Positions 44,000 through 51,158 of a stretch of 64,000 nt of DNA are shown here, piece after piece. The notes below the pieces were generated by a model that was not told the DNA's origin, searched no databases, and saw only the letters and a program-made list of their open reading frames with translations. Origin of the DNA: Citrobacter freundii ATCC 8090 = MTCC 1658 = NBRC 12681 (GTDB taxonomy: Bacteria; Pseudomonadota; Gammaproteobacteria; Enterobacterales; Enterobacteriaceae); contig NZ_CP049015.1 of assembly GCF_011064845.1 (NCBI RefSeq), forward strand, positions 2,852,001 to 2,916,000, written 5' to 3'. Position numbers and translations under genes: made by a program. The number at the start of each line of letters is the position of its first letter. The stretch's first letter is position 1.

Positions 44000-44242
44000 T
44001 CATGCCGCTGATTTTTTATGCTCCAGTTCAGGCCAAATCTTTTCCCAATCATCCGGGTGAAGATTTTTTCTACTAACTGAGCCGCCAGATTGTGTTTCGA
44101 TAGAAACAGATAGAGCAGCTCCCAACTTTTGCTTTTTGCTAATGGCTTTACGCAGGTACTCAAGAGAGGTTTCGCATCGTGCTGCAAATTCTCTCTGTTT
44201 TTCGAGCGACAAAGCGTTTAGGTAATTTCTTAACGTTTCCAT
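44000..44242 (-). CDS. cro: Cro-like repressor (YdaS-type helix-turn-helix)
   Basis: 80-aa DNA-binding protein. METLRNYLNALSLEKQREFA and RCETSLEYLRKAISKKQKLG form a YdaS/Cro-type helix-turn-helix; the C-terminus HPDDWEKIWPELEHKKSAA is typical of phage Cro of this type. First gene of the minus-strand early operon, with AGGAGG before the ATG, facing cI across a 99-base operator region. Confidence 0.85.
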   Translation of the reverse strand: METLRNYLNALSLEKQREFAARCETSLEYLRKAISKKQKLGAALSVSIETQSGGSVSRKNLHPDDWEKIWPELEHKKSAA

Positions 44243-44266
44243 CACGCCTCCTATGTTTGGAAATTA

Positions 44267-44324
44267 AATATACCTTTAAGTAAATACATGTCAATACTCA
44301 CAGGTCATTTACCTTGAAGTAAAT
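44267..44324. promoter_or_regulatory. Immunity operator region with pR
   Basis: On the minus strand TTGACA (44289-44294) and TATATT (44267-44272) are spaced by 16 bases: the cro promoter. Two operators, TACCTTTAAGTAAAT (44271-44285) and TACCTTGAAGTAAAT (44310-44324), differ at one base; the first overlaps the pR spacer. A third half-site TTTAAGTAAG follows before cI. These are the likely CI/Cro binding sites. Confidence 0.8.
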
Positions 44325-44341
44325 TTAAGTAAGATGGAATT

Positions 44342-45052
44342 ATGAAAAATGAATCGCCTGACATCTTCGAGTTGCGACGCCTCAAACTGCAGGAGTTGGT
44401 AACTCGCTATAAAACACAGAAAGAGTTTGCTGAAAATGCAGGGCTTGATCCGACTGTTGTCTCTCGGATGCTTTACCCTGTTGGTAAAGCTAATAAGCGG
44501 AATATTGGTGAACAGGCGGCTCGTCAGATCGAGGAGGCGCTGAAAATCAGCAGAGGATGGTTGGATGGTCTAGGCCCAACCTCAAATATGGATATTGATG
44601 TACCCACCCGCAATATCGACACCTATCGTGTAGAAGTTCTCGATCTTACTGTGAGTGCTGGTCCAGGGTCTTTCATGATTTCTGAGTTTGTTGAGGTTCT
44701 ACACGCTATTGAGTTCACCACTGAGCACGCTCGTTCACTCTTCGGGAATCGTTCTCAGGATGAAGTTAAAGTAATGACTGTAGATGGCGACAGCATGTGC
44801 CCAACCATCCAATCTGGTGACAGGTTGTTTTTCGATATTTCGATAAGAAATTTCAAGGTGGACGGTGTTTATGCGTTCGTTTTCGGACAACACTTCCATG
44901 TGAAGCGATTACAAATGCAGGGCTTGCAGCTTGCAGTCCTGTCCGATAATCCAGTGTACAAAGACTGGTATATAACTGAAGAAAATCAGGATCAACTGTA
45001 TATCATGGGTAAAGCTCTGCTACATGAATCAATAGCTTACAATAAACTGTAG
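44342..45052 (+). CDS. cI: CI-type phage repressor (S24/LexA-like peptidase)
   Basis: 236-aa repressor. N-terminal helix-turn-helix about residues 10-75 (KTQKEFAENAGLDPTVVSRM). The C-terminal S24 domain has the cleavage-site Ala-Gly in TVSAGPGSF (about 105), the catalytic Ser in DGDSMCPTIQSGDRL and the Lys in HVKRLQMQG. All three elements of RecA-stimulated self-cleavage are present, so the prophage should be SOS-inducible, in keeping with its LexA-controlled genes. Confidence 0.93.
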   Translation: MKNESPDIFELRRLKLQELVTRYKTQKEFAENAGLDPTVVSRMLYPVGKANKRNIGEQAARQIEEALKISRGWLDGLGPTSNMDIDVPTRNIDTYRVEVLDLTVSAGPGSFMISEFVEVLHAIEFTTEHARSLFGNRSQDEVKVMTVDGDSMCPTIQSGDRLFFDISIRNFKVDGVYAFVFGQHFHVKRLQMQGLQLAVLSDNPVYKDWYITEENQDQLYIMGKALLHESIAYNKL

Positions 45053-45104
45053 TTGCTATCTTTGGATAGTTGATACAGACCTAACACTTTATGAAATAAC
45101 ATAT

Positions 45105-45126
45105 AACCCGGCCACTGAGCCGGGTT
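45105..45126 (+). terminator. Terminator of cI
   Basis: AACCCGGC and GCCGGGTT pair around six bases and continue into TTTTT on the plus strand. It separates cI from a convergent small gene. Confidence 0.85.
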
Positions 45127-45127
45127 T

Positions 45128-45334
45128 TTATTGCCCTTTTCTCACCATCGCAGCGGCGTCTCGCAGAACACCTTTGTGGATCACATTTCCCACCGCACGT
45201 CGTTTTCTTTCCAAACAATCGACAATCGCATCACGGTTAATAACTACTCCGCCGATTATCAATTCGACAACTGCGCCGCCAATCTCGCCAGCTATGAATG
45301 CCGCACGGTCTTCTTCCAGTTCGTCACGTTCCAT
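45128..45334 (-). CDS. Small phage protein between cI and the early operon
   Basis: 68-aa protein starting MERDELEEDRAAFIAGEIGG after GAGGG. A short hydrophobic stretch (GGAVVELIIGGVVI) might be a membrane segment or buried strand; the rest is helical and charged. Location next to the repressor is where exclusion genes such as rex are found in other phages; no family known. Confidence 0.6.
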   Translation of the reverse strand: MERDELEEDRAAFIAGEIGGAVVELIIGGVVINRDAIVDCLERKRRAVGNVIHKGVLRDAAAMVRKGQ

Positions 45335-45446
45335 ACCAAGCCCTCTTTGGTGTTTTTTTGAGCATAACACGCATCACCTCCTTAAATAAAATTCAATTAA
45401 AAGCAATTAGTTGTCATTAAGGTAAATAAAAATATACCAAAAGGTA

Positions 45447-45475
45447 TTTACACAAAAATTACTCATAGGTATATT
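45447..45475 (+). promoter_or_regulatory. Early left promoter (pL equivalent)
   Basis: TTTACA (45447-45452) and TATATT (45470-45475) are exactly 17 bases apart. A palindrome ATACCAAAAGGTAT overlaps the -35 (45434-45447), and AAGGTAAAT, a half-site of the cI-region operators, is just upstream (45418-45426), so repressor control is likely. No gene starts within 500 bases downstream; the transcript begins with the structured leader. Confidence 0.7.
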
Positions 45476-45479
45476 CAAT

Positions 45480-45827
45480 TCATCAACAGCGGATAGGCAG
45501 GACGCCCACGATGTTGCCGCCGGTGGCATATGAATAACCGGATGATTCGCTGACAGGTGTCTTCGGGAGGGGTAACAGAGACGCGGTCTGATTAACCGCA
45601 ACTCGTAGTCAAATTCCTATAGCTGGTGGCGATACCCAAGCCAGGAATACCAAAACCAGCAGGAGTGTTAAGGGCAAGGGCTAATCACCCCCTTAGCACC
45701 CCGCCCGAAGATACCTACCACCGCGCCTGATGTGGTTAAAAGCAGGCCAAAGCAATAACAAGTAACTCCATGTTCTGGCGGCCCGGTGTTTTCCCACTTG
45801 TCCGGTAACCGCCAGCCTTTTTCAGGG
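45480..45827 (+). other. Untranslated leader of the early operon, with terminator-like hairpin
   Basis: No convincing ORF. Folding elements seen: AUGUUGCC/GGUGGCAU with wobble pairs (near 45514-45533), GCGGT/ACCGC (near 45578-45595), TAAGGG/CCCTTA (near 45668-45693). CTGGCGG (45775-45781) and CCGCCAG (45809-45815) close a hairpin followed by CCTTTTTC, a likely terminator. Its readthrough would be the control point for the whole operon. Could contain a put-like antitermination RNA; see findings. Confidence 0.55.
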
Positions 45828-45939
45828 CACAACAGAAAAGAGCATCACCGGGCGACGGGCTCATAACCCAATCCACCCGGGCAAAAAGAAAGCGGTCTCT
45901 GCAAGCCGCCGACCAATGCAGGTGCCCTTCTCTGTTGTG
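45828..45939 (+). ncRNA. Structured RNA element upstream of the yfdQ-like operon (candidate)
   Basis: CACAACAGA (45828-45836) pairs perfectly with TCTGTTGTG (45931-45939), closing a 112-base unit. Inside are a hairpin built from ACCGGGCG… and …CACCCGGG and another from GCGG/CCGC (near 45892-45909). The ends continue pairing with few mismatches (AAAAGAGCATCACC against GGTGCCCTTC). It lies directly after a terminator hairpin and before the first gene, which itself has a GGCGG/CCGCC hairpin 15 bases before its ribosome site. Function unknown. Confidence 0.5.
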
Positions 45940-45986
45940 TATGGAGAAAGTTCGGCGGTTGCAGCCGCCTTAACGAGGGTAAAACC

Positions 45987-46358
45987 ATGAGTAATGACCG
46001 CATGACCGTAGTGCCAGATTTTCTTGGCGAACTGGATGCCGGCGTGTTCATGAACAAAATCGCGGCAGCACTTAATACTACCGCGCTTGGCGTTCTGAAC
46101 AACGGCAACAAAGGCAAAGTAGTCCTCACATTTGATTTTGAGCGTATGGGTAATTCCGTTGAAGAGAAGCGCGTGAAGATCAAGCACAAGCTGAACTACA
46201 GCACCCCGACACCGCGTGGTAAAGCCTCCGAAGAGGACACAACCGAAACCCCGATGTGGGTCAACAAAGGCGGGAAGCTAACCATCCTGCAGGAAGATCA
46301 GGGTCAGCTGTTCGGGATCACTGGCGCGGTGGATGGAAAGCTTAAAGCGGCACAGTGA
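45987..46358 (+). CDS. First gene of the early operon, unknown function
   Basis: 123-aa protein starting MSNDRMTVVPDFLGELDAGV after GAGGG. The middle has GNKGKVVLTFDFERMGNSVE, beta-prone and polar, and the end GGKLTILQEDQGQLF. It lies immediately upstream of a DUF2303 gene in many prophages, so the two may work together. No motif suggests chemistry. Confidence 0.7.
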   Translation: MSNDRMTVVPDFLGELDAGVFMNKIAAALNTTALGVLNNGNKGKVVLTFDFERMGNSVEEKRVKIKHKLNYSTPTPRGKASEEDTTETPMWVNKGGKLTILQEDQGQLFGITGAVDGKLKAAQ

Positions 46359-46414
46359 TCCGCAACAACAAACTCACTGATACCACTTTGATCATCAGTT
46401 AATAAGGAATTTTT

Positions 46415-47242
46415 ATGTCTCAGTTAGACAGCGGTACCTTCAAGCAGGTCAAAGACCTGGTTATTTCCGGTTATCACCTGAATGATATTCATGGCCTGGC
46501 TTGCCCGACCGCATTACTGCCAGAGGGCACTGGCGTTGAAAGCCTCGAGCGCTTTTCTCTGGAGCGTTTCCGCTTTCGTGGCGCAATGACCACAACCAGT
46601 ATTGACGACTTCTCACGTTATTCTAAAGGTTACGCCAGCGACAGTGAACCAGCTCGTTGCTTCATTGACGCTGACAACATGACCGCCCGTTCAGTGTTCA
46701 ACATCGGCACCCTGGATAATCCTGGTCACGCCGATAACGTTGCTTCAATCACCCTGAAGAAAACCGCCCCGTTCCGCGCGTTACTGCAGATCGATGGTCA
46801 ACGTCTGAAACAAAAGCAAATTGCTGAATGGCTGGAAGACTGGAGCGATTACCTGCTGGCGTTTGATGCTGATGGCAATACGATGCAGATTTCCCAGGCG
46901 GCTCAGGCTGTGCGTCGTATCACTATTCAGCAAGCAACACAGCAGGACCATGAAACTGGTGATTTCGCTGGTAAAAAATCGCTGATGCAAAGCGTTGAAG
47001 CAAGCAGCAAAGACGTAATGCCTGTAGCGTTCGAGTTCAAATGTGTGCCGTATGAAGGTCTGGGTGAACGCCGCTTTAGCTTGCGTAACAGCCTACTGAC
47101 CAGCGATGAACCCTGCTTTGTTCTGCGCATCGTCCAACTTGAAGCCCAGGAAGAAGAGATTGCCAACGAATTCCGCGATTTGCTGATCAGCAAGTTCGAA
47201 GGTGAATCAGTGGAAACTTTCATCGGTAACTTTAAAGCCTAA
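46415..47242 (+). CDS. DUF2303 family protein, YfdQ-like
   Basis: 275-aa protein. It resembles YfdQ of the E. coli prophage CPS-53 (ALLPEGTGVESLERF, FIDADNMTARSVFNIGTLDN, FEFKCVPYEGLGERRFSLR). Conserved in many lambdoid early regions without a known role. Strong AAGGA lies before the start. Followed by a yfdR-like gene, the CPS-53 order. Confidence 0.8.
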   Translation: MSQLDSGTFKQVKDLVISGYHLNDIHGLACPTALLPEGTGVESLERFSLERFRFRGAMTTTSIDDFSRYSKGYASDSEPARCFIDADNMTARSVFNIGTLDNPGHADNVASITLKKTAPFRALLQIDGQRLKQKQIAEWLEDWSDYLLAFDADGNTMQISQAAQAVRRITIQQATQQDHETGDFAGKKSLMQSVEASSKDVMPVAFEFKCVPYEGLGERRFSLRNSLLTSDEPCFVLRIVQLEAQEEEIANEFRDLLISKFEGESVETFIGNFKA

Positions 47243-47370
47243 TTGCTCTGCATTAAATCCCCGGCGCCGCGGGGATTTATTGAAGCGTAATTCCATTAAT
47301 TATCGCCACCAGGCGAGGGATTCGTGCAACCAAAATCTGCGCGGTGCAGCGCGCCAATATGGAGAAAGAC

Positions 47371-47910
47371 ATGAGCTACATTCAGACATTATCCGGCAAA
47401 CACTTTAATTACCTCGATATCCAACAGGACGATATCGTGATCGAAGATATCGCTACCGCGTTGTCTCATATCTGCCGCTTTGCAGGGCATCTTCCTGAGT
47501 TTTACAGCGTCGGCCAACATAGCGTTTTAACCAGCCACCTCGTTCCACAGGAGTTTGCATTAGAAGCCCTGCTTCATGATGCCGCCGAAGCCTACCTGCA
47601 GGATATCCCCTCACCGCTTAAGCGCCTGCTTCCGGATTACCAGGCGATCGAAGCTCGCGTGGACGCAGCCATTCGGCAGAAGTTCGGTCTACCAACTGAG
47701 CAACACCCAACCGTGAAATATGCCGATCTGGTGATGCTCGCCAGCGAACGCCGCGATTTTGAGATTGACGAAGGTTCCATTTGGCCATGCATCGAGGGAG
47801 TTGTCCCAACGGATTTATTCATTATCAACCCAGTTCGTCCAGGCCAGTCATACGGCATGTTCATCAATCGCTTTAACGAGTTGATGGAGCAGCGCCAATG
47901 CGCCGCATGA
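47371..47910 (+). CDS. HD-domain phosphohydrolase, YfdR-like
   Basis: 179-aa protein of the YfbR/YfdR HD family, which hydrolyses deoxyribonucleoside 5'-monophosphates in the case of YfbR. The metal site is visible: H in ICRFAGHLPEFYSVGQHS, HD in LLHDAAEAYLQDIPSPLK, and D in YADLVML. Start MSYIQTLSGKHF follows GGAG; the upstream in-frame extension is rejected. May adjust nucleotide pools during phage replication. Confidence 0.85.
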   Translation: MSYIQTLSGKHFNYLDIQQDDIVIEDIATALSHICRFAGHLPEFYSVGQHSVLTSHLVPQEFALEALLHDAAEAYLQDIPSPLKRLLPDYQAIEARVDAAIRQKFGLPTEQHPTVKYADLVMLASERRDFEIDEGSIWPCIEGVVPTDLFIINPVRPGQSYGMFINRFNELMEQRQCAA

Positions 47911-48074
47911 AGGTAAAAGAACTCGTAGCGGAGGCGTTCGCCTCCGTTGCTGAATTGCCACCAAAACATGCGCCGCTTATGCGCGAAGTCGCCACCAGAC
48001 TGGACGCTACGTTCGCAGCATTAAAAGAGTCTCTGGTGCAACTGGAACAGGAACGTAAAGGTAAAACGCCATGA
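47898..48074 (+). CDS. 58-aa phage protein in the early operon
   Basis: Starts MRRMKVKELVAEAFASVAEL inside the end of the yfdR-like gene and ends QERKGKTP, overlapping the next start by ATGA. It is helical, with a likely coiled coil (RLDATFAALKESLVQLEQER). Function unknown; its tight fit between coupled genes supports it. Confidence 0.7.
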   Translation: MRRMKVKELVAEAFASVAELPPKHAPLMREVATRLDATFAALKESLVQLEQERKGKTP

Positions 48075-48325
48075 CCGTATTTGAATATCTCCAGGCTCAC
48101 CCCAACGCCACCAGCGCTGAAATAGCTAAGGGTTTAAACAAAAAAACAGCTTCGATCGCTGGTTCGTTATCGCAACTCTTTACCACTGGCAGGATCGTGA
48201 AGTCTGGTGTTCGCAAGGGCATTCCAACATACCGTGTTAACGATATGCCATTTGGGTGCAGTAACAGCCTAACCATGATGTTTAACCAGCTATTGAACAA
48301 AGCCAGACAGGGAACCGCGCTATGA
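48071..48325 (+). CDS. Small winged-helix-like phage protein
   Basis: 84-aa protein. Residues 1-55 look like a winged helix (EYLQAHPNATSAEIAKGLNK, GSLSQLFTTGRIVKSGVR with RKGIPTYRV as the wing). It may regulate early genes. Overlaps both neighbours by ATGA. Confidence 0.7.
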   Translation: MTVFEYLQAHPNATSAEIAKGLNKKTASIAGSLSQLFTTGRIVKSGVRKGIPTYRVNDMPFGCSNSLTMMFNQLLNKARQGTAL

Positions 48326-48813
48326 GCACTGGAATTGAACTCATGCAGCATGCGCTGGGCATCAGTGAGCGAAACCGCACGCCATACCGTAATTATTTCC
48401 TGGCTGGCGAAGGGCATACGGATAACGTGAAGTGGGAAGAGCTGGTATCTGATGGTTTCGCTACCTCCCGTCCCGCGCCTGATTTTGTGGGTGGTGGAAC
48501 AATTTACCACGTCACAGAAAGAGGTGAAGCAACGGCAATTTCTGCACTGCCAGAGACAAAGAAACGCACTCGATACGAAGAATATCTTGATGCTGATAGC
48601 TGCCAGCCCTTCAGTGAATGGTTGTTGGGATATCGACTGCCTGAAGTCGAATACAGCCGTGATGGAAAATGCCGAATGTTTCGCTGCTCATACGACGCGG
48701 CTTATGGCTACCCACGACGTGATATTGAAGGTGAGTGGTGCGACACCAAAAAAGCAGCGAAGGCCAGCTACAAAGAAGCGCTGCGCAAATCGAAACTGGA
48801 GGCAGCCCAATGA
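48322..48813 (+). CDS. Phage protein of unknown function
   Basis: 163-aa protein starting MSTGIELMQHALGISERNRT. Residues 1-80 suggest a small winged-helix or PadR-like fold (NVKWEELVSDGFATSRPAPD … YHVTERGEATAI); the rest, from KRTRYEEYLDADSCQPFSEW, is a compact domain repeated in lambdoid early regions. Overlaps the next gene by ATGA. Confidence 0.65.
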   Translation: MSTGIELMQHALGISERNRTPYRNYFLAGEGHTDNVKWEELVSDGFATSRPAPDFVGGGTIYHVTERGEATAISALPETKKRTRYEEYLDADSCQPFSEWLLGYRLPEVEYSRDGKCRMFRCSYDAAYGYPRRDIEGEWCDTKKAAKASYKEALRKSKLEAAQ

Positions 48814-49487
48814 CAGCACTCAAAAAACATGCAGAACTGCGCCAATTAGCAGAGAAAGCCACCCAGGGCGAATGGTGGTCTGATGTTGTCGAAACTGACG
48901 GCGAATACGGCGAGGGTGAAGACAGAGCGTCTGGATACCACTCATACGCGGTTTACGTCGGTAGCGAGTCATTGCTCGATATGACCAACTCGACGGCAGC
49001 GTGCATTCACGAGGAGTGGGATCACGATTACCACATGGCTTGGGATGAGACAGCCAAACGCAACGCAGAATTCATCGCCGCCACTAACCCCACCACCGTC
49101 CTGTCGCTGCTGGATGAGAATCTCCAACTACAGCGCGACAAAGATTCTCTTGAAGCAGTTGCGATTGCTATGCGTGACGATATGCGGGATGCGCGTGAAA
49201 AGCTGGAAGAACTGGATAATGCCCTCTGCGAACTCCTCCCCGGAACTCAGTACATGGACCCGCCAGATGGTGGAAGTGTTACCCCACTGGAGCAAGTGCG
49301 ACGGATGGTTGCTGACTATCGGGAGCGTATTGCCATCCTAGAATCGCGAAAGGTATGCGTTCCAAGGATATCTAACGATGAATTCTGGTTAAGTTTTAAT
49401 AATCGGATTGTATTCCGCGAAGAAACGTATCGCAGCGCGGTAACTAAGGCGATAGAAGACGCTGGCATTGGTGTGAAGGGGGAGTGA
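48810..49487 (+). CDS. Ead/Ea22-like phage protein
   Basis: 225-aa protein. TALKKHAELRQLAEKATQGE and NAEFIAATNPTTVLSLLDEN are the hallmark segments of Ea22-like early proteins; a helical region (about 110-190) follows. Family members are mosaic and variable; role unknown. Start set at ATG overlapping the previous stop rather than the far-upstream in-frame start. Confidence 0.8.
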   Translation: MTALKKHAELRQLAEKATQGEWWSDVVETDGEYGEGEDRASGYHSYAVYVGSESLLDMTNSTAACIHEEWDHDYHMAWDETAKRNAEFIAATNPTTVLSLLDENLQLQRDKDSLEAVAIAMRDDMRDAREKLEELDNALCELLPGTQYMDPPDGGSVTPLEQVRRMVADYRERIAILESRKVCVPRISNDEFWLSFNNRIVFREETYRSAVTKAIEDAGIGVKGE

Positions 49488-49491
49488 GTCA

Positions 49492-49692
49492 GTGGAAAAA
49501 TGTAATCGCTGTATTGTCGGCCTGATTGGGTCGCAGCCAGTTCTTTCCAGTGACTGGGCTAATGCGGTCGTAAATTTTGAAATCGTAATTGCTGACTGGA
49601 ACGAGAAAACCAAACGCTTTGCCGTTCCGCATCCTGGATTCGCCCATAAGTTCAATTACTGCCCGCATTGCGGAAACAAGGTAGAGGACTAA
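49492..49692 (+). CDS. Small zinc-ribbon-like protein
   Basis: 66-aa protein from a GTG start with GGGGGAG eleven bases upstream. CNRC at the N-terminus and CPHC at the C-terminus (NYCPHCGNKVED) form a probable zinc ribbon. Four bases after the previous stop. Confidence 0.65.
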   Translation: MEKCNRCIVGLIGSQPVLSSDWANAVVNFEIVIADWNEKTKRFAVPHPGFAHKFNYCPHCGNKVED

Positions 49693-49695
49693 CCC

Positions 49696-50253
49696 ATGAC
49701 AACTAACAACCACCCGGCGCACGGTCCTGTATCACTCGATCGCTTGCACCAGATACGCGAACACCTGCAGCATGATACCCAGTACTCAAACGGCGGGAAC
49801 AGAGCTTACATTCTCGCTGATATGTTGAAGGTGATTGATGAGGTGCAGGCATCGAGGAACGCAGAGCCAGTATTGCCAGATGAAAAGCCGATGCCAGAAG
49901 CGTCGAAAATGCATGCAATAGACGCTGTAGCTGCAATCGCAGAGGTCAGAGGATGGAACGCCTGCCGCGCCGTCATACTTAAGGCTGGCAACTCTCCGGT
50001 AACTCAGGATGGTTACGTGCTGGTCCCGAAGAAACTAACCGCTGAGAACGGCGCAAAGAGTGTGCTGTCCGGTGAGTTTTCAGAAACGAAATTTATAAAC
50101 TGCCCAGAGTGTTTTGGTGATGATGATTGCGAAACCTGCGACGGCAGCGGAAGAATTGAAATCACCGTTCCTGTCACATGGACGACCATCAAAGCTATTT
50201 GGGCTAAAGGTGTCGAGCATTTCGCAGCAGCACCGCAGCAGGAGAATGTATAA
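49696..50253 (+). CDS. Ead-like phage protein with Cys-rich motif
   Basis: 185-aa protein. An N-terminal helix region (LDRLHQIREHLQHD, about 14-27) is followed by a segment common in Ead/DUF551-like proteins (GWNACRAVILKAGNSPV). CPECFGDDDCETCDGSGRIE (about 135-154) is a DnaJ-like zinc-binding motif. Role unknown. Its end overlaps the upstream ATG of the damaged exonuclease. Confidence 0.7.
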   Translation: MTTNNHPAHGPVSLDRLHQIREHLQHDTQYSNGGNRAYILADMLKVIDEVQASRNAEPVLPDEKPMPEASKMHAIDAVAAIAEVRGWNACRAVILKAGNSPVTQDGYVLVPKKLTAENGAKSVLSGEFSETKFINCPECFGDDDCETCDGSGRIEITVPVTWTTIKAIWAKGVEHFAAAPQQENV

Positions 50254-50254
50254 C

Positions 50255-50823
50255 GTGAACAATTTAATGATCGACCTTGAGTCCATGGGCAAAAAACCGA
50301 ATGCCCCTATTGTCTCCATTGGTGCCGTATTCTTCGATCCGCAAAGCGGTGATCTTGGTCAGGAGTTTTACACCGCCGTTAATCTTGAAAGCGCTATGGA
50401 GCAGGGAGCGGTGCCGGATGGTGACACTATTTTGTGGTGGTTAAGACAAAGCTAAGAAGCACGATCAGCAATCTGTGTTGATGATGCGATGCCGATATCA
50501 TCTGCCCTATCTGAACTGAGCCATTTCATTAATCGGCATTCTGATAACCCTAAATATTTAAAAGTTTGGGGCAATGGAGCTACTTTCGACAACGTTATAT
50601 TGCGCGGCGCATATGAGCGTGCCGACCAGGTTTGCCCGTGGCAATTCTGGAATGATCACGACGTCAGAACCATCGTCACATTAGGCAGAGTTGTAGGTTT
50701 CGATCCTAAGCGTGATATGCCATTTGATGGGGTTGCACATAACGCACTGGCTGATGCCCGCCACCAGGCGAATATGTTTCAGCGATTTGGCAGAAACTAA
50801 TCCCAACCACCAGCAACAGCTAA
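50255..50823 (+). pseudogene. 3'-5' exonuclease (DnaQ-like), two lesions
   Basis: DEDD exonuclease. The N-terminus MIDLESMGKKPNAPIVSIGA carries the first Asp/Glu pair; later DNVILRGAYERA and NALADARHQA carry the remaining acids. An in-frame TAA at 50453-50455 (after WWLRQS) splits the gene; the same frame continues at once with EARSAICVDDAMPIS. Near the end (about 50771), one base appears lost: the -1 reading YVSAIWQKLIPTTSNS up to a stop at 50821-50823 matches the intact protein as I recall it. Probably inactive. Confidence 0.8.
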
Positions 50824-50863
50824 AGTTTTCCCCGGGTGCAGCCGGGATAATGGAGAAATAACT

Positions 50864-51100
50864 ATGAGCAATATTTTCCAGTTAGCTCCCAACGATTGGG
50901 TTTGTGAAAGCGTTTTGATCGCGGTTACCGGGCTCAAACCCGGAACCATCCTCCGTGCCAGAAAAGAATGCTGGATGATTGGGAGGGAGTATATCCACGT
51001 ATCGCCTGACGGAAATCCTAAACCTTCCAGTGAGTGCATGTATAACAGAAAGGCTGTAGATGCCTGGGTCGCTTCAATGAAAAGCAAGCAGCCAGGGTGA
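50864..51100 (+). CDS. Excisionase
   Basis: 78-aa protein in front of the integrase, of the YdaQ/DUF1233 excisionase type (VCESVLIAVTGLKPGTILRA, CWMIGREYIHVSPDGNPKP). It should bend attachment-site DNA and favour excision. GGAG precedes the ATG. Read in the same direction as int. Confidence 0.83.
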   Translation: MSNIFQLAPNDWVCESVLIAVTGLKPGTILRARKECWMIGREYIHVSPDGNPKPSSECMYNRKAVDAWVASMKSKQPG

Positions 51101-51158
51101 TTTGATGCCATGAAAAAGGTAAGCTCGTATCGCTCTTGGGCGTCTGGAGGCAACACCA

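Noticed and set aside
44342..45052. Shiga toxin or other known virulence cargo, since yecE is a Stx phage site
   Set aside because: No A/B toxin genes are found between the Q-like gene and the lysis genes or elsewhere; the accessory genes are of other kinds.
45861..46189. Two overlapping minus-strand frames of about 110 codons
   Set aside because: They run antisense across the structured leader and the first early gene, with no ribosome sites; the plus-strand gene at 45987 has one and fits the operon.
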